This document shows, piece after piece, positions 42,960-53,404 of a DNA stretch of 64,000 bases (its first letter is position 1; each line of letters begins with the position of its first letter). The position numbers and the translations under genes were made by a program. The notes beneath the pieces are model-generated. The model saw nothing but the letters and a program-made list of their open reading frames with translations. It did not search any database and was not told the origin of the DNA. Origin of the DNA: Eurosta solidaginis (lineage: Eukaryota > Arthropoda > Insecta > Diptera > Tephritidae). Location of the stretch: NCBI RefSeq assembly GCF_040869045.1, contig NC_090324.1, positions 188,540,028-188,604,027 on the forward strand, in the 5' to 3' direction.

Positions 42960-45570
42960 CAAAGTATTTAAAGTTTACATCAATAAAATTCAAAGTGAAA
43001 AAATTTCTGTTTTTGTTGGTAATAATGATAGCTTCGCAATAGGTCTTAGCAGCTCTCCTTTGGATGTTCGTAGGTTGACAATTCGTACGCGATCAGCTGA
43101 GCCGGTATAGCTGTCGAGAACTCGACCAAGTTTCCACTTAGTTGGCGGAGCATTGTTGTCGTGTATAACTACGACGTCATCTCGTTCTAGGTTTTGTGTT
43201 GGACGAACCCACTTCGATCGTCGCTGAATATTCGCGAGTTATTCGTTTTGCCATCGGTTCCAGAAGTGCTGCCTTATTGCTGTGATTGCTTGCCACCGCT
43301 GATGAAGGTTGCCCTTGAAAGGTTCTGTGTCAAGCTCCGGTAACCCCTTTATTGGTTCGCCGATCATAAAGTGCCCAGGTGTTAGCACTTCGAAGTCTTG
43401 TATGTCAGAAGGTATCCAGCAGAGTGGTCGAGAATTGACGCATGCTTCCACCTCAATTAGGACTGTTGAAAACTCTTCGTAAGATAGTAACGCGGAGTCT
43501 AGTACGCGTTTTAAATGATGCTGTATGCGCTTAATTCCAGCCTCCCAATAGCCGCCCATGTGTGGAGCGCTTGGAGGGTTAAAATGACAGGTGACTTGGG
43601 TATTGGCGAAGTAAGATGCCAACTTGTCGTCGTTGACGCACCTTTCAAACGCGGTACGTAGCTCCCTTTCGGCACCGACAAAGTTCGTGCCATTGTCGGA
43701 GAACATATGCTGACAATGTCCTCTTCGGTTGGTGAAACGTTTGAATGCGGAGATAAAGCTTGCAGACGTGAGGTCTCCGGCCAATTCTAGGTGAATGGTG
43801 CCTGTGCTCATACATATAAATGAGCAAATGTACGCCTTTGTTGATTTCGCGCCTCTACACTGAGTAAATTTTACGTTATATGGGCCGGCAAAATCGACCG
43901 CACTTTGAAGGGAGCATCGCGTACTCGTAACGCCACTAGGTGGTAAATCGGACATCTGCTGCTGTAGCGGTTTGCGGTTCAAGCGTTTGCATCGTACGCA
44001 ATGGTGTTATGTACCCCGAACTAAATTGCGAATGCCAGGGATCCAAAATTTACGTTGTATAGCAGCTTGCATCATTTGCGGGCCAGCGTGAAACATACTG
44101 GTGTGAGTTTCAGCGGCTATTGCTTTAGCGAGCGGTGAATTTTTAGGCAAAATAATCGGATGTTTTATATCGTTCGTGCGCGATGCGTTCTTAATTCGAT
44201 CTCCTACTCGTAAAATGCCTGCGTCGGCTGATGACGAACGAGGCTACTACGTATCGGTATTGGCTTCCCTGACCTGCAATTAGAAATTTCTTGTTGGAAA
44301 ACGTTAGCTTGGGAATACCTTACCAAAGATAATTCGGCTTTGCGGATTTCAGAGCATGTCAACGGTCCGGACAGCCGTTCGTGTGCACTCGACTTCTGAG
44401 CAGATATGCGAGCATTGTTTATGAAGCGAAGTATATGTGCGGTCACTCGTTTGAGTTTGTTGTAAGAGTGAAATTTCGTTAGTAAATCCCAATCTGCGTG
44501 CGTTTGGGTTAAATGAGAACTAGCTTTGATTGATTTCAGTTCAAAATTCGTAGTATGTTTCGTTATGTTCTGCGTCGAAAAGCGATCGGTTTCGGATAAC
44601 CAGTGTGGCCCCTGCCACCATAAGCGGTGATCGAGGAGCTGTGCAGGTGTGAGACCCCGAGAAGCGCAATCTGCAGGGTTATGCTCTGAGATGACGTGTC
44701 TCCAATGCGATGACGGCAAGACTTCTTGTACATCGGCTACACGATTTGCAATGAACGTTGCCCAACGATTTGGATTTGATTGCAGCCATGCCAACGTTGA
44801 GTCTGACCACGCGTACAGCTTTTCAAGTTTGTGACCAAAACTTTGTTGAATTAGACGGATGAGTTTAGCGCCTAGATGAGCTGCGCAGAGTTCCAGGCGA
44901 GGTAACGAAGTTGTTTTTAGCGGAGCTACTTTAGTTTTCGCAGCAATGAGCACGACGTTTATCTCGTCGTCCGATGACTGAGTGCGGCAGTAGATAGCGG
45001 CTGCATAGGCAGCCTCTGATGCGTCAGTGAAAACATGGAACTCTGTGTCGGCGTTTGGACTAGTACCAAGCCAGCGATTTAGCTTCAGCGATGAAAGCAT
45101 GGCCAGCTCTTTTCTATGCTTTAACCAATCTGTAGCTATCTCAGGCGGAACTAACTCATCCCAATCGACATTACAACGCCAAATTCTTTGCAACCAAATT
45201 TTTGAGCGAATGGTGCATGGAGATATGAGGCCAAGAAGGTCGAAAATCTTGCTGGTATCGGAGAGAAAAATGCGTTTTGTTAATTCGCACTGGAGTGGCT
45301 TTATGTTGAAGGCTATCGCAAGAGAGTCGGTATCCGTGTGCCAAATACATCCTAGAGTTCGGATATCGCTTCTATCAGCCAATAGATGAGACACCTGTGC
45401 AGACGCATGCGGCATCTGTTGTCTCAATGGCTCGCAATTTGTTGCCCACTTCCGGAGCTCGAATCCACACTAAGATAAGACATGTGAGATGTTACGTTGA
45501 AGCGCTGTCAATTCTTGGAAAGAGTCGGAGCCGGAGAGCAAGTCATCCATGTAAAAATCTGACGTAACTA
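42960..45570 (-). pseudogene. BEL-B pol: RT end, RNase H, integrase
   Basis: Order on the minus strand: the YMDDLLSGSDS box of RT at about 45550-45520. A TAG stop near 45470 lies ahead of RNase H (FTDASEAAYAA, LPRLELCAAHLGAKL, AWSDSTLAWL) in the frame 45427-44204. After a frame change near 44215 comes the integrase zinc region (H...H, CVRC), with a stop at about 44011. The integrase core (43982-43239) has all three carboxylates: AVDFAGPY, FSDNGTNFVGA, MGGYWEAGIKR. The C-terminal block continues to about 42960 (KWKLGRVLDSY, RVRIVNLRTSKGELLR). This is the best-kept integrase of the window, but the polyprotein is broken. Confidence 0.8.
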
Positions 45571-45682
45571 TTTATATGTTGATTGGACCAAATTCTTTAT
45601 GAAAATGTTTGCTGGGTTGGAGCTGTTTTGGTCGATATGTATAAAGAAAAAACCAAGAGTTTTTACTTTTCTCTTCCATGCA

Positions 45683-45708
45683 TTTCGACGCATCCGCGTC
45701 ATCATCAG
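45683..45708 (-). ncRNA. Hammerhead-ribozyme-like core in Penelope 3' repeat
   Basis: On the minus strand: CTGATGA, one extra T, a 5-bp stem (GACGC/GCGTC) closed by GGAT, then GAAA, followed by the palindrome ATGCAT sharing its first A with GAAA. This is the type I hammerhead core with a minimal palindromic stem III described for Penelope-like elements. The base after ATGCAT, where cleavage would follow, is G; active hammerheads need A, C or U there. Likely decayed. Confidence 0.5.
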
Positions 45709-45866
45709 GAAGTCTATTTATTTTCAACCAAACAACATGAAAATACAAAAGTAATAATTATTTTCAATAAACATTGCAAATTCAACATTAAAACAATAAC
45801 TCACAATAATTTAATTAGTTGTACAAACACAATAATATCACAGGACAATCGACACATTCATTTTTC

Positions 45867-46871
45867 TTATTTTCTATTTTTGTTTTTATCATTTTTTATT
45901 ATTGCTGTATAAGCGCTATTTGTATTGTCAATGTCTTCTTTAAAATTCATGACATTCGTCATATGTTGTTGGATGCGGAGACTTTCCAGTGTCATCCTCC
46001 TTTTGCATCTTCTCTCAACATCTAAAATTTTTGCGTTCCCAAAATCAGCTGTATGGTCATTGTCAGTCAGGTGTTGAGAAAGCGCGGTATTTGTTTTTCT
46101 GTTTTGTTCATGTATTCTCGTTCTCAATGCTCTTTTCGTTGTGCCAATGTAACATTTATTGCAGGCATTTTTGTTGTTACCGTTGCATTGAATTTTATAC
46201 ACTACATTGCATTGTTGTCCCTTGTCTATTTTGTCTTTTGTTTTTGTAAAGAAACGATTAAGTGTATTGTGTGGTTTGTGAACAAATGTTATGTTGTCTT
46301 TTTTCATAATTCTCCTGAGCGATTGATTACTTGTTAGTCCGGGTATATAGGTAACTCCAATATAAGTTTTGTTTGTGTTTGCTTCTGTTTGTCCATTTGA
46401 TGAATTAGGGTGGTCCATTTCTTGTGTCGTATTAATTATAAGCTTTTCTATTAGAGTATTCGGGTAGCTATTTTTGAAGAGAATATTTTTTATTTTCTTC
46501 TTGTTTTCTTCTATGAAATCACCGTCACTTAGAAGATGTATTTTCCTTATTAGACTTGTTGCTGTGTTAATTTTCTGCTTCCATGGATGATTGGAGTGAT
46601 AATTGATAATTCTTCCTGATGCCATCGACTTTGCATACCAGTTGAACGTTAAGTTTTGGTTTTTTCGGTGTATTTCTACGTCTAGGAAGGCAATTTTGTT
46701 GTTCTGCTCTAATTCTTTAGTAAATTGTATCCTGGTATGCTGTGCATTAAATACTGTTAGTATGTCTTCCACGTCTTTAGCTTTAACAATTGCGAATATG
46801 TCATCTACATATTTGGTTATGTATTTGACATATATGTCTTTGCTTTTTAATTCAGCGAGGCTGTCGTCCAA
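45867..46871 (-). pseudogene. Penelope-like RT C-terminus plus GIY-YIG endonuclease
   Basis: One open frame of 334 residues, 5'-truncated. Near the start is KYVDDIFAIV, the RT catalytic box with both aspartates. A thumb-like region follows (FLDVEIHRKNQNLTFNWYAKSMAS). Next is the GIY-YIG nuclease: VVYKIQC, then a cysteine pair in ACNKCYIGTTKRALRTRIHEQ with the conserved Tyr, Gly and Arg, and the ALSQHLTDNDHTADF histidine region. This RT plus GIY-YIG order is the signature of EN-positive Penelope-like elements. The frame has no internal stop, so the loss of function comes from truncation of the N-terminal RT half. Confidence 0.9.
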
Positions 46872-46958
46872 TTTTCATAAAGAATTTGGTCCAATCAACA
46901 TATAAATATTTACGGTGAGCAAAACCGAAAAAAAACGCGGAATATTACAAACAACAAC

Positions 46959-47333
46959 ATGAAGCAGTTCTACCAACACATCAAATACAAATACGACGAA
47001 GAGATTTGTTACATAATCAAGCAACACAACAAAAACATCAAAAAACTGGCTAAACAAAAAGAGCGCCTAAAATTTTTACTGCGGTGCAAAGATTATGGCA
47101 TCATTCCATCACATTTACAGGGTAAGACAAAAACGATACAACACTGCTTTAAACTAGACACCACACGACGAGACCTTATGAAATTAGAACAATGCTTTCT
47201 TCTGAAAGTCGTTAACTTAGAAATAAAAGAATCAAACATTAATATTAAAATTATCACAACGACCGTTAAGCACTTACAGGAAACGTTACAAAACAGACTT
47301 CAGCAAACAGATTACGAAAAAATTATAGAGAAC
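46959..47333 (+). pseudogene. Penelope-like N-terminal fragment
   Basis: Starts at ATG 46959 after a leader. The frame is rich in Lys and Gln, with YDEEICYIIKQHNKN and KFLLRCKDYGIIPSHLQ, matching the N-terminal region that precedes the RT in Penelope-like proteins. At about 47334 it runs into the tail of the satellite family (CAATATTTACTCAAGTTATC), so the open frame beyond is chance. It points opposite to the RT/endonuclease fragment next to it. Confidence 0.7.
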
Positions 47334-47334
47334 C

Positions 47335-47740
47335 TCAATATTTACTCAAGTTATCATATTAACGGACAGGCGGACGGACGGACGGACGGACATGGCTCAA
47401 TCAAATTTTTTTTTCGACGCTGATGATTTTGATATATGGAAGTCTATATCTATCTCGATTCTTTTATACCTGTACAACCAACCGTTATCCAATCAAAGTT
47501 AATATATACTCTGTGTGCAAAGCACGCTGAGTAAAAACAACAAACAGTAGAAAACGAGTTATAAATAGAAACTTGCAAAGTGCATTGATGGCCTGATGCG
47601 CTAAACTTCAAGCCTTCAATGTGTGGATCGCTGATGACAAACCGTCATGGGTTTTGAAATAGCCGGCTATACGGTCTTTGAATTTTGTTTTTTCTAATTC
47701 ACTTGTTTTCTATGTATAATAATTTAATATATATAACAAA
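47335..47740 (+). mobile_element. Satellite-family 3' tail, second subfamily
   Basis: From CTCAATATTTACTCAAG through a GGAC run (47370-47390) to GTGTGCAAAGCACGCTGAGT near 47535. It is followed by ~200 bp that is nearly identical to 63010-63210. No coding content. Confidence 0.65.
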
Positions 47741-49586
47741 TTAATATAATAATATTTTGTTTAATAATTTTATTGTCCGATAATCGTTTATTTCACACAC
47801 TGTGGTTGTATTGATGAATACAACGGTGAAAAAAAATTAAAATAATGTAATAGCACGACTGCGAGGTTATTTGCGCAATGTGTTAAGTTCATTTAAAAAT
47901 GTTGTGTTGAGTGGACACTCAGAGAAAAATCGCATTTTAAAATCAAAAATAAAATTTTTATTTTTCCCATGTAGGTTTTAAACAAGTCCATCTCGTTTTA
48001 AAAATCAAAATTTTCAAAACCAAGCAAAATATCTTTAAATTAAAAATGTAATTTTCAAAATAAAAATGAATTTTGTATTTTAAAATATTTTCTATTCGAT
48101 TTCATAATGCTGCATTTTCAATTTTATTGTGCTCGTATTTATTTTAAAAATGTCTTGAGCTTACAACTTTCCATACTTAAATCAAAAATGAAAAGTTTGC
48201 TTTAAATATAAACGTTTTTATTTTAAACATGCTCATAATTAAATTTGTGACAACTCTCATACATGTGCAAGAAGAAGCAGTTGGTTGAGTTCATTATTGT
48301 TGATTGCTGCCAGTTCTGATAAAAAAAGTTAATTTCGCGTACTTTCTTTAATATTTTGAACAAAATGAATAATTCTTTCAAGTCGGCGATTTTATTTTTT
48401 ATTTCGATAATATGGAATCAGAAGTGTGTGAAAATTTAGAAGCTGTGGTTGTTAATACTACAGAAGTGGTTGATCTTCCTTGCACAATTGTGGCAGAAAA
48501 GTAATTTAAATGAATTGCTTTTTGATTTAATTTCCTTTGTAATAACGACAATATTGCTTGCACTAGGATTTAACTGGTTTATTTCAAGAAACTTGCAAGG
48601 GGAAACTAATCTTGGAATCCTACAAAAAAAGTCAACTATTGCAAATACGTATCAGAAAATAATTATCAAGAAATCGGAATAAGGGGAGTTTGTGTTTTTG
48701 ATAACTTAAAATTTTTTAATGTCACCGCAAATTTTTCCTTAATTTAATGCATGACGTTTTCGAAGGAGTTTGCATATATGATGTTTGTGATGTTTTGCTA
48801 AGCTTGATTAAAGCTAACGTCGTAACAGTGGATATTATTAACAGCAGAAAACAGTTTTGCCAGTTCGGTGAAATAGAAATAAGCGATAAATCTCCCCCTT
48901 TAGAAGCCAGAAAATTAAGTAATTGCAATCCAAAAATGTCTGCTTCTGAAGTAGCATGTTTCGCTCACTTTTTACCACTGATGAGAGGAGACTTGATACC
49001 ACGCGATAACAAACACTGGATTTTTTTTTTAATTCTGAAACAATTATTCGAATACTTATTAAAACCGCAGATTTCTACTGAAGAGCTAGTTGTTTTAGAA
49101 AAGCTGATTAAATCGCATCACTCTATTCTTATTAGGCTTTAAGAAACATTAAACCCAAACATCATTTCCCTGTGCACTATGCCACAGCTATTAAAAACTG
49201 CGGCCCTCTTAAATACATTTGGAGCATGCGTTTCGAAGCAAAGCATAGAGAAGCTAAAGTATATTTTAACAGCATAACTTCGAGAATTAATCCTCCACAT
49301 TCCATAGCAATAAAGTTCAGCTTAAAATTTTCAAAATTTTTGCTATATAATGAAAAATCATTTCAATCAGTTATTAAATATAAAATTTCATAATTCTAGA
49401 TCTAACAAAGGAAGAATATTTTCCAAAAATAAGCACAAATCAACTTACTTTAAAATTCAAAACAGTCATACGTTTAACCAAAGTACATTATAAAAGAACT
49501 TATTATAAAAGCAACTATTATTTTCTGCTAATAATCTTGAATTGTTTAAAATAAAATCATTTTTGCATCAAAATAATAATATATAT
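47741..49586 (+). mobile_element. DNA-transposon-like element with WSMRFEAKH protein, copy T2
   Basis: Second copy of the T1 block, about 11.0 kb downstream, with substitutions and small indels. It has the same A/T-rich leader from CACTCAGAGAAAAATCGC (47918) and ends where TGTAACGAATTTAGGG starts at 49587. Confidence 0.55.
48366..49393 (+). pseudogene. Transposase-like gene, copy T2
   Basis: Equivalent of 37369-38551. The first frame is shifted by a base lost near 48380. The main block opens at 48747 (MHDVFEGVCIYDVCDVLL) and, unlike T1, reads through the T-run to 49142 (LILKQLFEYLLKPQISTEELVVLEKLIKSHH). It then shifts frame at the same point as T1 into KPKHHFPVHY...WSMRFEAKHREAK, ending at 49393. 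The conserved His, Glu, Arg and Lys residues are the same in both copies. Confidence 0.55.
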
Positions 49587-50600
49587 TGTAACGAATTTAG
49601 GGAAATTCCGCTTACTTGCAATCTTCTGCTTACATTCGTATCGCTAAACTGTTGAATAAAACAATCCAATATTCTGTATTACAAAATGGCCTTTATTAAA
49701 CTACTGTCTTGGCCGGGCCACAGCTCAGGGATGGTGCCGGTCAAGATATAGTGCAGAAAAGAAGAAAAGTTTGGTATTAGAATTTTAATTAATATAGTAT
49801 CTTTATTTGAAATAAGGATTGTGCACAAAAAAAATTAATTATATATATATTTTTAGGTTACCTTTTGGTTGAAGCTGGAAACTGCGGCAGGATACGTCCT
49901 TTGTACTTGGTGTGTGAAAACAAGTGAGGTAAAAAATATATAACAGGTCAATACTGTTTATTTATTCCTACGAAAGTCGAAAATTGAAGACACATAAATA
50001 ATAGATGTACATGGTTCAATCTCAGTGGCACATTCTTTTTTTTTATTTCATGTATGTATGTACAAAATATTACATTGCTTATGTGTATGCAACGGCCGTG
50101 GGTGCAACCGACTTGACGCACTGGATCAGCTGAGGCGGCGCACGTGGGATGACAACCGTCCCACCCCGGAAGGCACTCGTTGGATGGAGGTGGAATGCAG
50201 GTGATTCCACTCTCCTTGCGGCGCGACTATGATGCGCTTGCTGCTTGCATTGATTCTTCTTGCCTTTTCCATTGTAGCTATTTTTGGGTGGTTGGAAAGT
50301 TTGCATTTCCAATCCGCTTGCGATCACCTTATGTCGAAGTAGAGGACGAAAACGGCGCGGTTGGAAAGTTTTCATTTCCAATCCGCTCGTAGAAGGTGGG
50401 TGGAATGCAGATGATTCCACTCCATCTGAGGCCTCCGGACGGAAAGCAGAAGTTTCCACTGCAGAGGAGTCTGCTTCGACCTCCGATGCGTTAATGGAGA
50501 GGGTGTCGCTTTCCTCATCGGCCGTTCTGGTTTTACCGACGTAGCGAGCGTATTTCGGTTGGCGAGCAATTCTGGTAAGGTAAATGTAGATTTCACCTTT
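49587..50600. other. LTR-like block with hairpin modules, copy 2
   Basis: Counterpart of 38585-39834 but lacking ~240 bp including the 19-bp hairpin's right arm. It starts TGTAACGAATTTAGGG. A TATAAAAG box occurs on the plus strand at about 50659, just beyond, but lies inside the minus-strand frame. Confidence 0.5.
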
Positions 50601-50714
50601 GTCAGGGGTGGGTGTTCCCCGCGTTGGGCGTACCTTGTCCCGCTCGAGGGATGTTAGAGGGTATAAAAGGGCATAAAGCCGGAGGCCGCTCTCAAGGGTG
50701 TCACCGAAGTTCAC
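50079..50714 (-). CDS. Unidentified 211-residue frame with VE..AF heptapeptide repeats
   Basis: Open from ATG 50714 to 50079. The N-terminal part has GEIYIYLTRIARQPKYARYVGKTRT; the middle is acidic and Ser-rich. The C-terminal half repeats a heptapeptide of the form [VL]-E-x-x-[AT]-F-[HQR]: VETSAFR, VESSAFH, LEMKTFQ, LEMQTFQ, VESPAFH. Each repeat is encoded by a short DNA inverted repeat. I recognise no family. It lies in the same orientation as BEL-A and could be a fragment of a retroelement protein or a chance frame over an LTR. In copy 1 the corresponding frame is interrupted. Confidence 0.35.
   Translation of the reverse strand: MNFGDTLESGLRLYALLYPLTSLERDKVRPTRGTPTPDKGEIYIYLTRIARQPKYARYVGKTRTADEESDTLSINASEVEADSSAVETSAFRPEASDGVESSAFHPPSTSGLEMKTFQPRRFRPLLRHKVIASGLEMQTFQPPKNSYNGKGKKNQCKQQAHHSRAARRVESPAFHLHPTSAFRGGTVVIPRAPPQLIQCVKSVAPTAVAYT
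50190..50457. repeat. Five short hairpin modules, copy 2
   Basis: 50190-50210 and 50400-50420 have arms GTGGAAT/ATTCCAC with 7-base loops. 50292-50312 and 50361-50381 have arms TTGGAAA/TTTCCAA with 7-base loops. 50441-50457 has arms GGAAA/TTTCC. All arms are perfect in this copy. Confidence 0.85.
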
Positions 50715-53404
50715 CTGAAAAAGGCAAAAGAAAAGTACCCTAAAGTAAAAAGTTCTTATAGGCAGGTTGTAAATTATTTAGGTATACTTCCCGTAAACTC
50801 AACATTCCAGGGTTCCAACACCTCGCCTCCTACGCCTCCTAGTTTCCGTACTGAAAAAGCAAAAAGAACAAGAAAATAAATTAAATTAGTTTGGGCATAA
50901 AAAGCAAAATTGCTTATATAAGTGCACAATTTTTTCTGTTGGGTAAACCAATCATCCAAACTACAACCACATGAAAATTGTCCACTTCCACTGTAATCTT
51001 TCTTAATTAAAATCTTAAATATATATTACCTCTTATGACCGGCCGGAAGCTTTTGGTCGTCGTTGGACAGCTCCCGGGATATTTTTTTTTGGACACAACT
51101 GGTGGTCGACCACTGCTCAAAACTTTCCACCTTCTCCTTTTGCTACAAATAATGTGGTCCCTGCGCCTTGCGTCACATGCAGATGAAAGCGGCTTCTCCC
51201 ATATCCAGTCTGGAGGCGGGGATAGCGCATAAATGGCAGCACAGTCTCTCGTCCATCCATAATTATATTATGAACACTTCATCACCGGATTTAAGACAAA
51301 ATAATAACACGAACAAGTAAAATAATTTCCGCGACTAAATTTGCGTACGATAGAAAAAATGTAAACAAGCGAGAAACGTCAAATTAAAGAAAATAACAAA
51401 ATTCCCAATATGGTGAAATTTGTAAAAGCTTTTTGGTGAGGGTTGCCGGACCGCAGCGAAAGGGATGAGGAAGGAAAATAGGATCAGTCCAGGAAAAGGA
51501 TGGATATAGGGTAAAGAAAGTGCTATTAAGATTGGAAATGAGGACAAGAGGACGGTATGTCGAACCGGCGTTGCTGTTGGATTCTGCTGGTATATATAGG
51601 GCATAACAGTGATAGAAGAAAAGAATAATTCTAACTGTGGACACGTACACATCGTGAGTGTGCTGTGAAAATTATTTTTTTTTGTAATAACCGATGTATA
51701 GAAAGTAAAAATGTTTCCCTGTGCGCGTAAAGTCTAGTAAAGACCAAAGTCGGAGTTTCTAAAATTTTTGTTCATGCTGTCGGGCAGAATGTCTATAAAC
51801 CGAAATTAAGCGCTCGTATAATTTAAATTTTAATACCCGTGCAGCCAGTAAACTAGAGGAGACCATAAGTTCCGGATTTTAATGGTGGTAAATCATCAAC
51901 TTTAAGATGGTAAGTCAATCTGAACCCAAAATCCTTTTTTCTTAGGCCCTTTCCAATTATCCGTTTTTTTGTATTTGCTCCGCGCCTTGGTGGTGATACA
52001 CGCTAACCCAATTTTCCCAAGTTCTGTCAATAAATTTTTGCTAAAAATTCTGACCCAGCACATTGCGTGTATAGGTGCAGATTTCTATGAAAAGTAAAAT
52101 TCGATTCACGTCCTTAGTTTTTCGTACATTATTTAATTTTTTTCTTGTAACTTTCTTTTTTGACATACATACATGTATTTGCTTTTGTAGCAATGTAATC
52201 CACCTAATCTATGAGGCGTGAATGCCAACTTGGCGCTCAGGCACACCATTGTACCTTATGGTAAATTGTACCTTTTTGTTCCGCTAGCTGGGATACCTTC
52301 TCCCATAACGAAAGCTCTGCCGCGCACAGGGAAATTCTTCAAGTCAACACATTATTCACCAAACGCCAAGCTATAATTTTCACCCATAATGCGTCCAAGA
52401 ATATTGCTATAAACGACGGTGTGCCGGAAACCCAGCCAACAAGCAACATCTCAACCTAACTGGGATTTATATGTACAATTGTATGTTTATGTATATTTCG
52501 TTTAGTTGTAAGATTTGTAATCGATTATATCTTCAAAATAGTAAATCTTTAAATATTAATTCGTGGCGGACGCCCACGCGTCAACCCAAACGTTTATTCA
52601 GATTTCCAGACAGACCGTTTTTTTTTGTAAATAGCGGCGAGAAAGCCCAGCCCCTAGGAGTCCCGTGACCACCAAAGAGAGCTCTTTTAGGTAGGATAGG
52701 ATCCTGGTAGGGAATATAATATCTTGTGCTCATATTGAGCGGTTCTAATGTTTGGTTTTTGGTAGCGTTGGCGGGAAGTCCCGAAATAATTTGCGGAATT
52801 AATAATAATAAATTTAAAAATGATATCGTGTAAGCCGAATTAGGCAAAGTAAAAATTTCCAAGAAATTCCATGCTTTACTGATATATGTAAGAGAAAGTT
52901 TTATATGAAATAATTACATGTGGCTGAGTCCAACATAAAGTCTAAATTTTTGGTCTTGTTAAACATTACATGTAAATCATACATCGAAAGTAAAGTTTAA
53001 GATATTTTTTTTTCACAAGTTTGTCTAGGCATTATATGTATGTATGTATTTACCTATATTTTATTGAATTAAATATGTTACATTGAAATTAGAAAAAATT
53101 TAAATATGGCGTGCTAAATTAACAGAGTGGGGAGGGGATGATGAACGAAGGGTAGGTGGTTTGGAACGGAGTGGAGCAAAGGTAAGATAAGGGGACCTGC
53201 AGAGCGATGGAAAGCGAGCGGTCCAAGGAAGGGTGGGCTTCTTGTGGGGTGAGGTGAGAGAGGAAATGATTAATATGATTGTGACATCCGCCCTGCATCA
53301 AGGTGGAAAAAGGGTTCAGAACCGCGACTCCATGTACTGAGCTAGCTGAGGCAATTCCACCTTGATCGCGCAAAGGGGCGGATCCACAAATGTACGTGTA
53401 CGTG
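50715..53404. other. Unassigned 2.7-kb segment, absent from copy 1
   Basis: No gene or element is recognised. Only short frames occur, for example a proline/leucine-rich stretch on the minus strand at 52581-52862 and a purine-rich block at 53125-53250. Relative to copy 1 the whole interval from about 50598 to 53407 is extra. The sequence CACCTT sits at both edges. Confidence 0.5.

Larger units (their letters stand above)
42736..45570 (-). mobile_element. BEL/Pao element B, 3' part with one LTR
   Basis: Minus-strand element distinct from BEL-A in sequence. It keeps the RT YMDD box, RNase H, integrase and a ~182-bp LTR (42736-42917; TGTTTGCG...TTACA on the minus strand). Its upstream part is replaced at 45570 by a Penelope-like element. 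The LTR end abuts BEL-A sequence, so BEL-B probably inserted into BEL-A copy 1. Confidence 0.7.
45571..47334. mobile_element. Penelope-like element, rearranged head-to-head
   Basis: Two parts in opposite orientation. The minus-strand part (46871-45571) has the RT end and GIY-YIG endonuclease. The plus-strand part (46866-47334) has the 5' leader and N-terminus. A ~35-base sequence (containing AAAGAATTTGGTCCAATCAA) occurs at the 3' end of the minus part (45572-45606) and at the start of the plus part (46868-46904), as expected for the terminal repeats of Penelope-like elements. It has inserted into the RT of BEL-B or replaced part of it. Confidence 0.8.

Noticed and set aside
45027..45389. Plus-strand 120-codon frame
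   Set aside because: Antisense to BEL-B RNase H, which carries the catalytic motifs.
50659..50666. TATAAAAG as a promoter on the plus strand
   Set aside because: It lies inside the minus-strand frame (complement of codons for ALLYPL) and no start site or plus-strand gene follows. It could be an LTR core promoter, but nothing else supports that.
51335..51652. Overlapping minus-strand frames of 105 and 88 codons as genes
   Set aside because: Low-complexity, hydrophobic, two overlapping frames, no start context or relatives recognised.
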